From assembly GCA_028023455.1 (NCBI GenBank), contig JAQFVV010011394.1, positions 62,001 through 126,000 on the forward strand: DNA of 64,000 nt. Direction: 5' to 3'. Shown here in pieces: positions 12,421 through 24,060 of the stretch. A program made the translations under genes and the position numbers. A model generated the notes under the pieces. The model was not told where the DNA came from and did no database searches. It saw nothing but the letters and a program-made list of their open reading frames with translations. Source of the DNA: Epiperipatus broadwayi (lineage: Eukaryota; Onychophora; Udeonychophora; Euonychophora; Peripatidae). Position 1 is the first letter of the stretch. Each line of letters starts with the position of its first letter.

Positions 12421-13708
12421 GTACTCATCTTATAGCTAAAGACGCTGCTCTATGGCACGGTTTTCACGCTAAAACACATAAAATGCTGTTTCCGCGGCCG
12501 ACATGTTTGAACCCGCGTTTTCTATAATACAACTTTTTTGTTGTGCTACAGAATGCAGGCCGCTATGTCACGTCGCAGAACAGCATGTACGTCGCATCGC
12601 AGCAATTACATTTTCCGAATTCGCACAGTTTATAAAATAGTTACAGCTTGATGAGAAAGTTTGTATTTGAATTGGATGGAAATGTTGTTTTCATTGGATT
12701 TTTTTTTATTTTAAAGTATTGAAATGTTCAGATTTTTTAAAGTAATAATTCTAAAACTTTTTACAACATACTGTATTGAAGTTTTAATTGGGAAAATGTT
12801 AAATATCTATGTTTTTAGTGAGTTGCAATTAGGTAATGCGTCAAGTAACGTACTGTTTGTAACATTCCACGAGACAAAGAAGATTTTACCTTGTGTATAT
12901 TTTTGAAGTAAAAAAGAGCGGAACCAAAAAAATATCCAATAAGAAAAGTACAAATATACATGATTTTTTGTAAATTTCATAAAAAGCAAATATTATAAAC
13001 ATGTTTAATAAGTAAAGAAGATATTTATATGTGTTTGTTGTTGTTTAAAAAAGTTTGAGTTTATTTTGTCAGAGTACGGTTACGATTTTGAATTTTTTTA
13101 TTTCAGCATTACAAACAACAGAACACTAACCCTAACCCTAAAACTAACCCTAAACCTAACCCTAAAACTAACCCTAAAACCAACCTTAAAACTAACTCTA
13201 AACCTAACCATAACAACTTTTACTTTTTATTGTCATTCTATTTGAAGTAAAAAATAACCGTAATATTTCTTTGTCTGTAAAAAAAAAGAAATGTAAAATG
13301 AAGACTAAAAAAATAAAAAATAGACTAAAAAATATTACTTTTTATTACGATTATTATTTTTTAGTTAAACAACAACAACAAAAAAAGTCGTAACACAAGT
13401 AAAAAAATATCCGATAGAAAATTGATCAAAAAAGCCGTAACACAATTAAAAAAATATACGATAGAAAAAACACGAATCAAATTGTAATTTGTTGATTTTA
13501 TTTTACATTTATTATTATCATTTAAATTGTATACGTTAATAAAAAATAATATTTATAAAAGACAATTTGGTTTGTTTTTATTTTCACATTACAAAAAAGC
13601 ACAGCAAAATTATTATAATCAACAGCCCAGGAATGGTCATATTTTATAGTTTTAGCATGAAAACAGCACCATCCAACAGCATCTTTATCTATAAGACAAG
13701 CACCCAAC
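12421..13708. mobile_element. TIR transposon with telomere-like repeats (family A, copy 1)
   Basis: This 1288-bp block is absent from the corresponding position of the 3' LTR (near 18375), which defines its limits well. Its ends are inverted copies of each other: 'cttatagctaaagacgctg' at the left and its reverse complement (variant) at 13680-13700, followed by a shared 'ttttca[c/t]gctaaaac' block. Inside are a conserved block with 'attttccgaattcgcacag' and 13128-13206 of degenerate CCCTAA repeats. The same element, inverted and longer, is at 53658-56292. No transposase was seen, so it is probably non-autonomous. Superfamily is unknown. Confidence 0.75.
13128..13206 (-). repeat. Degenerate telomere-like (CCCTAA)n array inside the transposon
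   Basis: Mixed CCCTAA, CCCTAAA and CCCTAAAACTAA-type units, such as 'accctaaacctaacccta'. The corresponding array at 54008-54100 in the other copy lies at the same internal position, so the array belongs to the transposon and is not a chromosome end. Confidence 0.85.
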
Positions 13709-15274
13709 TTTATTGGGTATAAATCATAAATACTTAGATGTCTATAATCAAAATGAGTCTTTAATGAAATAAATCATAAATGATTATCTTTTTATATACA
13801 AAATACGTCTGAATTAAAATAAAGAACAAATACTTATATCTGATCTGCAAAATACATTTGCATTGAAATAAATCATAAATACTTATATGTTTGTGTACAA
13901 TATATGTCTTTATTGGGATGAATCATATATATTTATATACAAAATACACCTGAATTAAAATAAAGAACATTGAAATAAATCATAAATACTTATATGTTTG
14001 TGTACAATATATGTCTTTATTGGGATGAATCATATTTATTTATATACAAAATACACCTGAATTAAAATAAAGAACAAATACTTATATCTGATCTGCAAAA
14101 TATGTTTGCATTGAAATAAGTCATAAATACTTATATGTTTGTATACAATATACATCGTTATTGGAATAAATCATGAATAATTATATTTTTATATACAAAA
14201 TATGCCTTTATTGGAATAATTCATGAATACTTGTATTTTAGACACATGGTATGTCTGTAATGAAATAAATCCCAAATACTTATATATTTACAATCAAAAT
14301 GTCTTTAATGGAATAAATCATAAATGATTATATAAACAAAATGCATCTGCACTAAATCACAACTAAAGAATTAAAGGACACTGTGAATAAATACATCACC
14401 AATGAGGATTAACTGATCAATGAAATCTAAAAAAATATGCACATACCAGAAAATGGATCCTAAAGATGAACTATATCAAAAATGAACTAATGATAAAACT
14501 TTATGGGATTATTGTCCAAAATAACTATGGAGAGCTAATGATCTTTACAAATGTTATAAAATAAATTTATATAAAACCAATCCAGTTGTTCATGTTGTAT
14601 CACTTGTCATTAATTGCACTTGTTCATAAGAATCTCATGTCTCCTGAGCTATGTCTGGCATAAATAGACCTAGTAAGTCAGGTTGTAGTGAGATGGAACT
14701 CTAGTGGCACCATTTAGTGAAACCAAACACATAAATGTCTAGGTGTTTCCGGTCTCTATGGTGCTATATCCTCTGATGAGCAGGAAATGTTGTTATGGAG
14801 GGGTGGGGTGACATCTGTATTAGGAAAAGCCAATCGATGGTTCCTTCCTACAATATGCTCATCAGAAAATAAATACAACCAATGTAAGAGATTGTGTATG
14901 GCATATCTGGTTACATTTGTCACTCTATTGTGAGGCCAGATCTAGCTAGCCTATCCAAAGGTACAAAAGAGCTAGAAATAAGTAATAAATAAAAAGAAGA
15001 AATAGAAAAGACATAAGCAAATCATGATTCTGTGATATGAACAGTGCATATGATGCAGTGATGTAATTTATTCAAAAAGGGTGAAAATAGAAAAAAAGAG
15101 CATAAAAATGAATCACATAAATGGTAAATAGAGAATAAAATTGGCATGTCAAAGAAGATGGGAATTAAATCATGGTGTGGTCAGAGAGAGAAACTTATCA
15201 AACTTGAAATAAAAAGTACAAGTAAAAAAATAAAATATTGATGATAACCAGATCAAAAACAAAAAAGATGATGG

Positions 15275-16545
15275 TTACAGAAAGTAGAAAGAATCTTCCT
15301 GAGGAAGAAGATAAACAAGAAATCAAAGCAGATGATCAAAAGCAATTGCAGAAAACAGAAGAGTCTTTCATGATAGTTCAGTTAATGGAATAATTAAAGA
15401 AGAGAACAGAAAAACAGATGAGCAAAGAAATGAAAACAAAAAAAGAGAAGACATAAAACAGATCCTAGAAGCAACTGAAAGCCAAAATAAAAAGTTCAAT
15501 CAAATATTGAATTAAATGACTGATAGGATATTAAGTGATGGATGAAGTAGAAGGCTCACTAATTGAGCAAGAAGCCAAGATGACACAGTTGTGTGAAGCC
15601 ATGAATACAGAAATCCAAGAATCCATACAAGAGAAGGTGGATAGATTGGCCACAAATGTGAAGGAGATAAAAAATAGTGATGTATGTCCAGTAAAAGAAA
15701 AGACAAAAACAATACAAGAAAAAAATTATAAAATTAGTCATGAAGTCCCTATAACCAACCAGATGTCTGGAATTGTAAATCAATTACTAAAAATAAGAAC
15801 TTTTTCAGGGAGCTGTAATGAAGCACCTATAGAATATATAAAAAGTCTGGGGAGGTACTTCAGTATTAATGCCTTGATAGAAGAGGCGAAACTAGCGATA
15901 GCATGTAGTCATCTTCAGGATGCAGTACAAGCATGGTGGGACTCACTGTTCACCCAGCCTACTAATTTTCAGTATTTTATAACAGCACTAATAAACTGTT
16001 ACTGGAGTGATGATTATCAAGAGGGGATTAAATACAAGGTGTCCCAGAAGAAATATACATCTTGAAAGCCTTATACACCCTTATTTAGAAGACAGGTGGA
16101 CAGGTTAAGAGCCTTGACATCTGACTCCCTATCTGAACTCCAGATTATTAGATTGATACGACACAGCTTCCCAAATTATATAGAGAGGATGCTGATCAAA
16201 ACAGATCATCGATCAATTGAGCAGGTTGCTGAACTATTAACAGCATATGATAGCTGCAGTACATCAATAACCAAAGAAGGAGTGTCCAAGCTTCCAAATA
16301 AACTTTCCTATAGAAGAGATGGGCCTAGAATAGGAACCATCAAGTACAAAAGAAAAATGCCTCATCAAAAATACAGCAGCTATGACCCACCACCATGGTA
16401 TCATCACCAAAGAAATGGGATACCACCATGGAAGAGACAGAGAAAAAATTCAATGGGCATCATATGTAGCCCATACCAGCCCCGAATAGTGAAGAGGTCA
16501 AATAGTGATGATAACCTGCAAAAAAGTGTATGGATAGAAACATAA
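15275..16545 (+). pseudogene. Retrotransposon Gag, frameshifted remnant
   Basis: The best open part (15535-16065) encodes a Lys/Glu/Gln-rich, coiled-coil-like N-terminus. It is followed by a Gag capsid-type segment: FSGSCNEAPIEYIKSLGRYF, then LAIACSHLQDAVQAWWDSL. Gag proteins of Ty3/gypsy-like elements typically have such an FSG...A..W...L pattern. After a frame break near 16060 it continues at 16096-16545 (RQVDRLRALTSDSLSELQ, then HSFPNYIERML), ending in a basic Pro/Tyr-rich tail. Upstream (15275-15534) the same coiled-coil style continues in two frames with stops. It would form the particle shell of a retrotransposon, but this copy cannot make an intact protein. Confidence 0.7.
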
Positions 16546-17233
16546 GCTACCAGGATGAAGTATGCCCTGAAAAGCGACCAAAGACCAATAGAAATCCATC
16601 ATTTCTAAGCAAAAAAGAGCATTCTCTCAAACCAGGATGCAGCTACAATCCTGAACAATGAAACAAAAATTGCTGATGGAAAAAGTGTGAGTGAGATGTC
16701 ATGATGCATGAATTTGTGTTTTTCATGTTGAAGTAGGTGTATGATTGAGCACAGTTGCTTGGATGCATTGTGTTCATGCTGCTCCAAAGTATATGCTCAG
16801 CACTATCCAGACCTGAATGTTGAGCTCCTAGAGTTGTTCAGTAGTGTATATTGGCCTCATGAATAGGCCACAGTCTCATGAATAGACCAATGAATAAGCC
16901 CCTAAAACTCACAGAAGATGAGCAGGGTTGGCTCAGTGCTAAATATTTTTTCTCTGGCTCCTCTTTTTGGATGATCCCTCTAGGTACAAGAGAGGTAGTG
17001 CTTAAAAATGAGATATTTTCTCATGATGTCATGGGGCATTGGGTACTAGAAGTTCATGCTTGGCTATCTGCCTATTCTGACATTGGAGGCTACAGTTCCC
17101 ATATTCACTTTTCCCAGCTCATCTTATCCATTTCAACAGCAAATTTAAAACCAGTAGAGATGCAATAATGAGAAATGACATGTATATTGTGTGGAATAAA
17201 ATCGTACTTCCAGATGATTTCATCCTAAAATTT

Positions 17234-17249
17234 GGTGAGGGGGGGGGGT
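17234..17249 (+). promoter_or_regulatory. Polypurine tract next to the 3' LTR
   Basis: The G-rich run 'ggtgagggggggggta' directly precedes the TG start of the 3' LTR. That is where plus-strand DNA priming occurs in LTR retrotransposons, and it sets the orientation of the element as plus. Confidence 0.6.
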
Positions 17250-17251
17250 AA

Positions 17252-19662
17252 TGAAACAGACATATTGTTTCAGGAATATATTTTCCCCTTCCACCTAAAG
17301 CGATTGATTAAAGTAAAACAGTCATATATAAAAGAAACCAACTTTTCAATAATCTTATATAAAAAAAAGCAAAATGTTTATAAATTTAAGAGAAGAAAAA
17401 GAAAATCATTATTTTAAATAATAATTAAGAGTTGTAAAAAAAAGATAAATCTTCATCATCATGAAATAAATACATCTTTAAGCATTTAAAAATGGCATTT
17501 ATTAAAATATTATATTTTAATTTTTGAGTCAAGGTTGTATACAAAGTGTGATAATCACTGGCTTGTTTTCCAGATTTGATAATCTGCCTAATTCCTCATC
17601 TGTTTCCATTGAAAATAAAATATCCAATCATCAAGAAGATAAGGACACATGGGTTTAAATGAAAACTGTTTGACAAATCAGATATAGTGGAGTCATGCTG
17701 GATTAATCCAGAGACTTGATCAGTGTATAAATAGTGAAGCTTGAAGTTCAAAAAAAGTTCTATCTATGTGTTGTTTAGCTGCTTAGTTGCCAAGTGATTT
17801 TAGTGCAGAGTCACCTTTGGAATATTATATTTTTGGCCACACAGCTTATCCCAGCTGAGAAATCTAGCTTTACTAAGTATGAACCTACAGTTGTTGGATG
17901 TTGAAAAGTATTAATATGGGAAGCATAAGGATGATAGGCTAGTCAGTAATAGCTTTCTATCTACAGCCATGAATCTCCAAGCCATGCCTAGGTGAATATG
18001 TGTGGAAAATAAATAATGCCATTCAGCTTATGAATCTCCAAGCCATGACTAGGTGAATATGTGTGGAAAATAAATAATGCCATTCAGCTTAAATAAAGCA
18101 AACCCTTTTTGAAATGCAATAGTGACCTGTAGTGGATAAACACACTGGATGAAAATGAAGGTAACGATTTTATGACATATTAAAAACATATGTTTATAAT
18201 AAAAATACATCTTTCTTGAAATAAATCATAAATACGTTTTATTAGATAAATCATAAATGCTTATATGTTTATAGTTAAAAAACACCTTTCTTGAAATAAC
18301 ACTTATATGTTTATAATCAAAAAACACCTTTCTTGAAATAAATCATAATGATTATATTTTTATATGAAAATACGTTTTATTGGGGCAAATCATAAATACT
18401 TAGATGTCTATAAGCAAAATGCATCTTTAATGAAATAAATTATAAATGATTATTTTTTTATATACAAAATACATCTGAATTAAAATAAAGATCAAATACT
18501 TATATCTGATCTGCAAAATACCTTTGCATTAAAATAAATCATAAATACTTATATGTTTGTATAAAATACATATCTTTATTGGGATAAATCATATATACTT
18601 ATATTTTTATATCCAAAATACTTCTGAATTAAAAATAAATAAATACTTATATCTGATCTGCAAAATACTTTTGCATTGAAATAAATCATAAATACTTATA
18701 TGTTTGTATACAATATATATCGTTATTGGAATAAATCATGAATAATTATATTTTTATAAACAAAATACACCATTATTGGAATAACTCATGAATACTTATA
18801 TTTTAGACATACGTTATGTCTGTATTGAAATAAATCCCAAATACTTATATGTTTATAATCAAAACATCTTTAATGGAATAAATCATAAATGATTATATAA
18901 ACAAAATAGTTCTGCACTAGTATAAATCATATATGCCACATATATCAATGTGAATGAAATATAAATGTTATATAATTAAGGTACATCTCCTGGAAGAATT
19001 AAAAAGGCTTAAGAAAATAATACACATCTTTAAAAGAAGGAATTACAAATGTCTTTAAGAAAAATGCAGCTGTGCATGGAATCAAGAAATAATATTTAAA
19101 TCACAACTAAAGAATTAAAAGACACCGCGGATAAATACATCACCAATGAGGAGTAACTGATCAATGAAATCTAAAAAAATATGTGCACACCAGAAAATAG
19201 ATCCTAAAAATGAACTATATTAAAAATGAACTAATGGTAAAGTTTATGGGATTATTGTCCAAAATAATTATGGAGAGCTAATGATCTTAAAAAATGTTAT
19301 GAAATAAATTTATTGTTATATAAAACCAATACAGTTGTTCATGTTGCATCACTTGTCATTCATTGCACTTGTTCACAAGAATCTCACGCCCCCTGAGGTA
19401 TATATCCGGCATATCTAGACCTAGGTAAGTCAGGTTGTAGTGAGATGAAACTCTAGTGGCACTGTTTGGGGAAACCAAACACATAAATTTCTAGGTGTTT
19501 CCAGTTTCTATGGCGCTACATCCTCTGACGAGCAGGAAATATTGTTGTAGGGGGGTGACATCTGTATTGGGAAAAGCCAATCAATGTTTCCTTCCTACAA
19601 TATACTCATCAGGAAATAAATACAACCAATGTAAGAGGTTGTCTATAGGGTGTCCGGCTACA
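17252..19662 (+). repeat. 3' LTR (2.4 kb) of the LTR retrotransposon
   Basis: Uninterrupted direct repeat of the broken 5' LTR, beginning TGAAACAGACA after the G tract and ending TACA. Shared landmarks include 'acttttcaataatctta', 'aagcttgaagttcaaaaaaa' and 'tctaggtgtttcc'. A roughly 55-bp segment around 17990-18080 is tandemly duplicated here and not in the 5' LTR. The divergence between the LTRs is visible throughout, so the insertion is not recent. No clear target duplication was found. Confidence 0.75.
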
Positions 19663-19666
19663 ATAA

Positions 19667-20651
19667 ACACCTGGGTCTCTTTTTACATGGATTTATTTAA
19701 CGCAATTTTGAAGTTACGCGATTCACGTTTCTCCGGAAGTCGAACTTTGATAATGCGCTATTACTTTAAATAATAAATTTTGCACACTTACAACTATATT
19801 GAAAGTAATAGCACATTATTGGAATTCGACTTTCATCTTAGTAATTTCAATATTTTCAGTGCTTTATAATAGTAAGATTTTATGCAATAATGAAATTAAA
19901 ATCATGATTTCCACATTTTATGTATACACACATTAAATTTTACAAGATTATAATGTAAATTTGTTCAAACATTGTGCGTGCTAATTTTGCATTTTAAATC
20001 ACATTCTGTTTTTGCTTTTTAAAAAAGAATGTAATCAATTATTAATTATTTAGTGTCCACAAGTTTATTTTTAAAAGATGAGTAATAGCAGTGGGCACAA
20101 TTAAATTTGACAATTAAAAATTAAAATCTGATTTTTTTACCAGTTTGCAAACGAACCTGTTTATCGGCAAATATCGATAATAATTAAAACGTCACAAGCT
20201 TATTTTTAAAAGATGAGTAATAGCAGTGGGCACAATTAAATTTGACAATGAAAAATTAAAATCTGATTTTTTACCAGTTTGCAAACGAACATGTTTATCG
20301 GCAAATATCGATAATAATTAAAATGTGTATAAAAAAATGTAAATTACTGTACTGTAAATTATGCATAAAAATATATTATTTTGAATAAAATTAAATATTA
20401 TAGTTAAAAAAAGTTTGTCTTGTATCAATTTTTTTCAAATTTGAAATTTTTTATTAGTCGTATTTTATTTCCTTATTTTTTTTTGCGCGAATTTTAAAGT
20501 AATTTTACGGTGGCGCTTTGCTTTTATGCGATTTTTGAAAAATCACAGTCCATATTCCCCCTTTTTCAAGGTAATTTACGTCTATTTTTGCGTGATTTCG
20601 TTTGCGCGTTTTCTGAGGAACCTATCTATCGCATAAAATGAGACCCAGGTG
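19667..20651. mobile_element. TIR DNA transposon remnant, possibly pogo/Tigger-like
   Basis: Ends are inverted: CACCTGGGTCTC at the left and GAGACCCAGGTG at the right, with further similarity inward. It lies immediately outside the 3' LTR. The subterminal sequence is rich in 'gcgcg', 'acgcgattcacg' and 'gcgatttttgaaaaatc' motifs. No transposase is present in about 1 kb, so it is non-autonomous. Assignment to pogo/Tigger is a guess from the style of the ends; the expected TA duplication is clear only on the right. Confidence 0.6.
20058..20327. repeat. Tandem duplication (2 x about 135 bp) inside the TIR element
   Basis: Two head-to-tail units, 20058-20192 and 20193-20327, share 'agatgagtaatagcagtggg', 'ccagtttgcaaacgaac' and 'ggcaaatatcgataataatt' with few differences. 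Confidence 0.9.
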
Positions 20652-21420
20652 TATATGAATAAAAAGATATGTTTTTCTTTTATCTTGTAAAAGTATAGTT
20701 AATGAAAAGAATGTAAAATTGTAAAAGAATTGAACTTTTTAATTACCATTTGATAGTTTTGCAAAGGAATAAAATTTTTTTTTTTTTACCTCTTATCAAA
20801 ACTAAGTATTTTGAATATATGATATTGTTAGATAATTTATTTAATTGATTAATGAAAATATTTATCTGGCGATTTAATTAGAAAACAAAAAAAAATTATA
20901 AAAAACAGGTTGTCAGCAAATTTTTTTTCCAGTATACTGCTATAAATTAGGTTTTTAAAATTATAATCAGATAGTTATTGGAGATTTGTTCCCAAATTGT
21001 AGCAGAGAGAAATATATATATATATAAAAAATTATTAAATGGAAGAATATATATTTTAAAATAAAAAAATTAATGAATATGTTTGAATGATTTGTGGAAA
21101 ATAAAAGAAAAAGAGAGAAAAAAAGTTGATTGATGATATAAGAATGTTTAATAATAATAAAAAAGCAAATAAAAAGTTTGAAGGAGATTGTCAAACTGAT
21201 ATATATTATCCAGATTTATCTATGTATGATATATTATCCAGATCGATTTCACAATACTATTATACTGAAGTTGTGGTTGAATTGCATAGATGTGACCCAT
21301 CTAAAATTATAGTATAACAGTACTATAAATCATATACAGATGTATCAAAATAATATATTTATATTAGTTGCCTTTAAAAATCTTCATTTTAATATATATA
21401 TAATTAAATAAAATAAATAT
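20652..21420. other. AT-rich intronic sequence, no recognised feature
   Basis: Homopolymer-rich sequence with short (TA)n runs. Overlapping open frames of 60-75 codons at 20967-21317 are low-complexity Ile/Phe/Tyr/Asn-rich and are treated as chance. Confidence 0.5.
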
Positions 21421-21572
21421 AATAAACAAAAACTCTGGAATAAACGTTACAATATTCAATATGCCAATATAAAAAATTAAATGGCATACATGATGTGAGT
21501 TGTTTACAGCTATTATTTATTTTTTTATATTGGCACGTGGTTTATTCCAGCACTTTTTGTTTATATATTCGC
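21421..21572. mobile_element. Small MITE with terminal inverted repeats
   Basis: About 150 bp. The left end (ataaacaaaaactctggaat...) and right end (reverse complement ataaacaaaaagtgctggaa...) are inverted over about 45 bp with mismatches, including an inner 'gccaatataaaaaa' block. It is too short to encode a protein. Confidence 0.7.
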
Positions 21573-22164
21573 ATATATATAAGACAGACATGTAAAATAT
21601 TAAAATGGAAATATATAAATCAACTACTCCAAACAAAATTTAAATAATCCAGTCAATCATTTCTCCAAGACAGCCATTTCACGATTTACAACATTACTTG
21701 TCACTAATTGAGCTTAATACTAACTTTCAGTGAATTGTATAAAACCCAAATATTCTTAATGCCAAATAGAAGACAGAAAGTGTGAATAATCATGATGCAA
21801 TCATATGATGTTAAACATTTAAATATTACAGTTGAATTATTTTAAGCTAGAATTGAAAACAACTGCAAATTATAAGACCTTAACTATTAATTAATAATAA
21901 TTAATTCACTATATTATATAAGCCAACATGCTTAATATTAAATTGGAGATAATATATACTTCAATCGGATAGATTATTTTTACTTTATGGCAATTGAATC
22001 ATCTATTGTATCCAGGTTAGTATTATGCATATTTGTCTTATAATATGACAAATGAATTAAACTTTTAAAATATTATAATAATTCATCATAATATTTCAAT
22101 ATTTATTTACATAAAATTGTCTTAAATATATTAATTTATTAGCACATGGTCAGCACGTAAGTAC
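21573..22164. other. Intronic sequence, no recognised feature
   Basis: AT-rich. A stretch near 22008-22150 ('atccaggttagtattatgca', 'aaattgtcttaaa') resembles 23905-24015, so a diverged repeat is likely. No gene was seen. Confidence 0.45.
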
Positions 22165-23000
22165 ATATATATTTAAGGCTATAACCTTAATACTATGCAC
22201 CTTGACTGTTCACTTTGCCATTAGAGGGACCTCTGCAAATCTTTACACCATTATGACTTTATAAAGATAGAAGTGATCACTCTTATCTTCAACCTACTTT
22301 CTAATTACATAGGTGAATCTAAAGTATTTTGATTTGAGAGTGTGAAGCTGTCAAACTCTTCACTAATTAAGTCCACAATTCCTATAAAACACTAACATTC
22401 ACGACATCTTCCAAAATCCAATGAGATAATGTGGAGATCTTGCAGTTAGAAATATTTAAAACAATGTAAAGTTGTAAATATCTTAATTTATTAAGCGCAT
22501 GGTCAGTGCATAAGTACATATCTATTTAAGACTATAACCTTAATATTATGCACCTTGAGTGTTCACTCTGCCACTACCAGGACTCTGCAAATCTTCACAT
22601 AAGAACACTCAAGGTGAATAGTATTAAGGTTATAGCCTTAAATATATATGTACTTACATGCTGACCATGCACTTAATACATTAATATATTTACAGCTTTA
22701 CATTGTTTTAAATATTTCTAACTACAAGATCTCAACATTAACTCATATTTCAGAAGATTTCACAAACGTTAGTGTTTAACAGAAATCGTGGACTTAATTA
22801 GTAAAGAGTTTAACAACTTCACACTCTCAAATCAAAATGCTTTAGATTCACCTATATAATGAGAAAGTAGATTGAAGGTAAGAGTTGCCACTCTTATCTT
22901 GTGTGAAGATTTACAGAGGTCCCTCTAGTGGCAAAGTGAACACTCAAGGTGCATAGTATTAAGATTATAACCTTAAAATATATATATATAAGATTGTCTT
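22165..23000. repeat. Cluster of R1 foldback repeats
   Basis: Copies of R1 in alternating orientation. One runs from about 22175 to 22495. A compact head-to-head hairpin lies at about 22505-22665 ('actataaccttaatattatg', 'caccttgagtgttcact' and their inverse). A third copy extends to 23000. The outer copies form an inverted repeat of several hundred bases. No open frame of note. Confidence 0.75.
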
Positions 23001-23491
23001 GCGAATATTTCATGCCTTAACATTTATATGGTTTTGTATTTGGTATTTATAATGTTTAGGCTTTGTACATAACATTGGAGCACTAGCGTTGAGCTTATTT
23101 CTAAATGACAATCAGTGTTGTAAACTATAAAACATTTACGCTGGAGAGCTTATTGTGTGGCTATTTTAATCTTTGTCAAAGCTGATAAACACAGTAATAG
23201 TGATTTGATTGATGGGATTATTTAAACTTTGTGATATTAAATTGATTTATAACTATGTATATGGGATAAAAAATAATATTCAAAATAATCTTTGCTAGGC
23301 AAAGATCTTTTATCAGGTTATTTATATGCATGCATGTGTGAATTTATACATATTCGATATGCATGCCAGATAATTTTTTTTAAAAAAGTCAAACAATTTT
23401 TAAATATAGTTTATTATTTATTCTTGGCTATCTCTGAAAGAAAGAAATTAAGTTCTGTATTGAAATTAAAAATATTTTTATAATTATTTAC
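23001..23491. other. Proximal end of TYMP intron 3, no recognised feature
   Basis: AT-rich sequence leading to the exon 3 donor. No repeat or coding similarity was recognised. Confidence 0.5.
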
Positions 23492-23720
23492 CGGTTATTA
23501 ATGGACAACTAGAAACTGTGCCAGTGATATGTCTCAAATAATATAATATACTATCTGCAGGACTAACATCTTCTGTTTGACCAGTTAAACAACAACCAAT
23601 TGTATCAACTGCTTTAAAAATATCTTCTTGAGATAAATTTATCTTGAATCCAGGAATAGATTTTAATTTGTCTAATGTTCCACCAGTATGTCCTAAGCAT
23701 CTTCCTGATATCATTGGTAC
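23492..23720 (-). CDS. TYMP: Thymidine phosphorylase, exon 3
   Basis: Minus-strand exon encoding residues 107-182 (plus one base of codon 183). It contains the family signature region [20 protein letters not shown], with phosphate-binding Ser111 and Thr121 by alignment to E. coli DeoA Ser113 and Thr123. It then runs on to Arg169 (in LRHITGTV), equivalent to pyrimidine-binding Arg171. The acceptor is 'gatag' and the donor 'gtaaat'; the frame would run into a stop if the donor were not used. Two signature positions differ from the usual [16 protein letters not shown]: Cys114 replaces Gly/Ala and Lys126 replaces Glu. The enzyme converts thymidine and phosphate to thymine and deoxyribose-1-phosphate in the cytosol. 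Confidence 0.93.
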
Positions 23721-24060
23721 CTATCAAAATATTAATATAATGTTCCAATTGTTATAATAGCAAACTTTATATAATTTTCATTAATTAAATAATAAAAATC
23801 GTTCATTTTTTTTCTTTTCAGACTAATCCATAAATAAGACATAAAAATATATACCCCCCCCCCAGTTTCTTTTTCTAAAAAATAATTTGTTTTTATTTAA
23901 TTTAATCCAGTTTAATATTATGCTTATTTGACTTATAGTATGGCAAGTGAATTAAACTTTAAGATGTTATCATAATTCATCATCATATATGAATACTTAA
24001 TTACATAAGATTGTCTGAACCATCATTATAACCATCTTATGTGGTAATTATCAAGTAATA
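23721..24060. other. TYMP intron 2, start; no gene
   Basis: AT-rich sequence with a C-run at about 23852-23861. The part 23905-24015 resembles 22008-22100. Nothing else is supported. Confidence 0.4.

Larger units (their letters stand above)
6856..14915 (+). repeat. 5' LTR of a large LTR retrotransposon, split by two insertions
   Basis: The pieces 6856-6930, about 11214-12420 and about 13709-14915 together align with the intact 3' LTR at 17252-19662, in the same order and orientation. The LTR starts TGAAACAGACA and ends TACA. The first break lies in a TA-repeat (insert 6945-11165) and the second is a TIR transposon (12421-13708). Both inserts are absent from the 3' LTR, so both arrived after the retrotransposon. 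The LTR body is full of roughly 60-70 bp quasi-repeats built around 'aaataaatcataaat' and 'acttatatgttt' units. Confidence 0.7.
14916..17251 (+). mobile_element. Internal region of the LTR retrotransposon (gag only, no pol)
   Basis: Between the LTRs lies only about 2.3 kb. It holds an A-rich leader with a decayed coiled-coil coding region, a frameshifted gag, and a purine/G tract immediately before the 3' LTR. No protease, reverse transcriptase or integrase could be found, so the copy is internally deleted or belongs to a non-autonomous family. Confidence 0.65.

Noticed and set aside
13128-13206. A chromosome end or interstitial telomere fusion
   Set aside because: The array is degenerate, has mixed unit lengths and sits at the same internal place in two copies of one transposon, with ordinary sequence on both sides.
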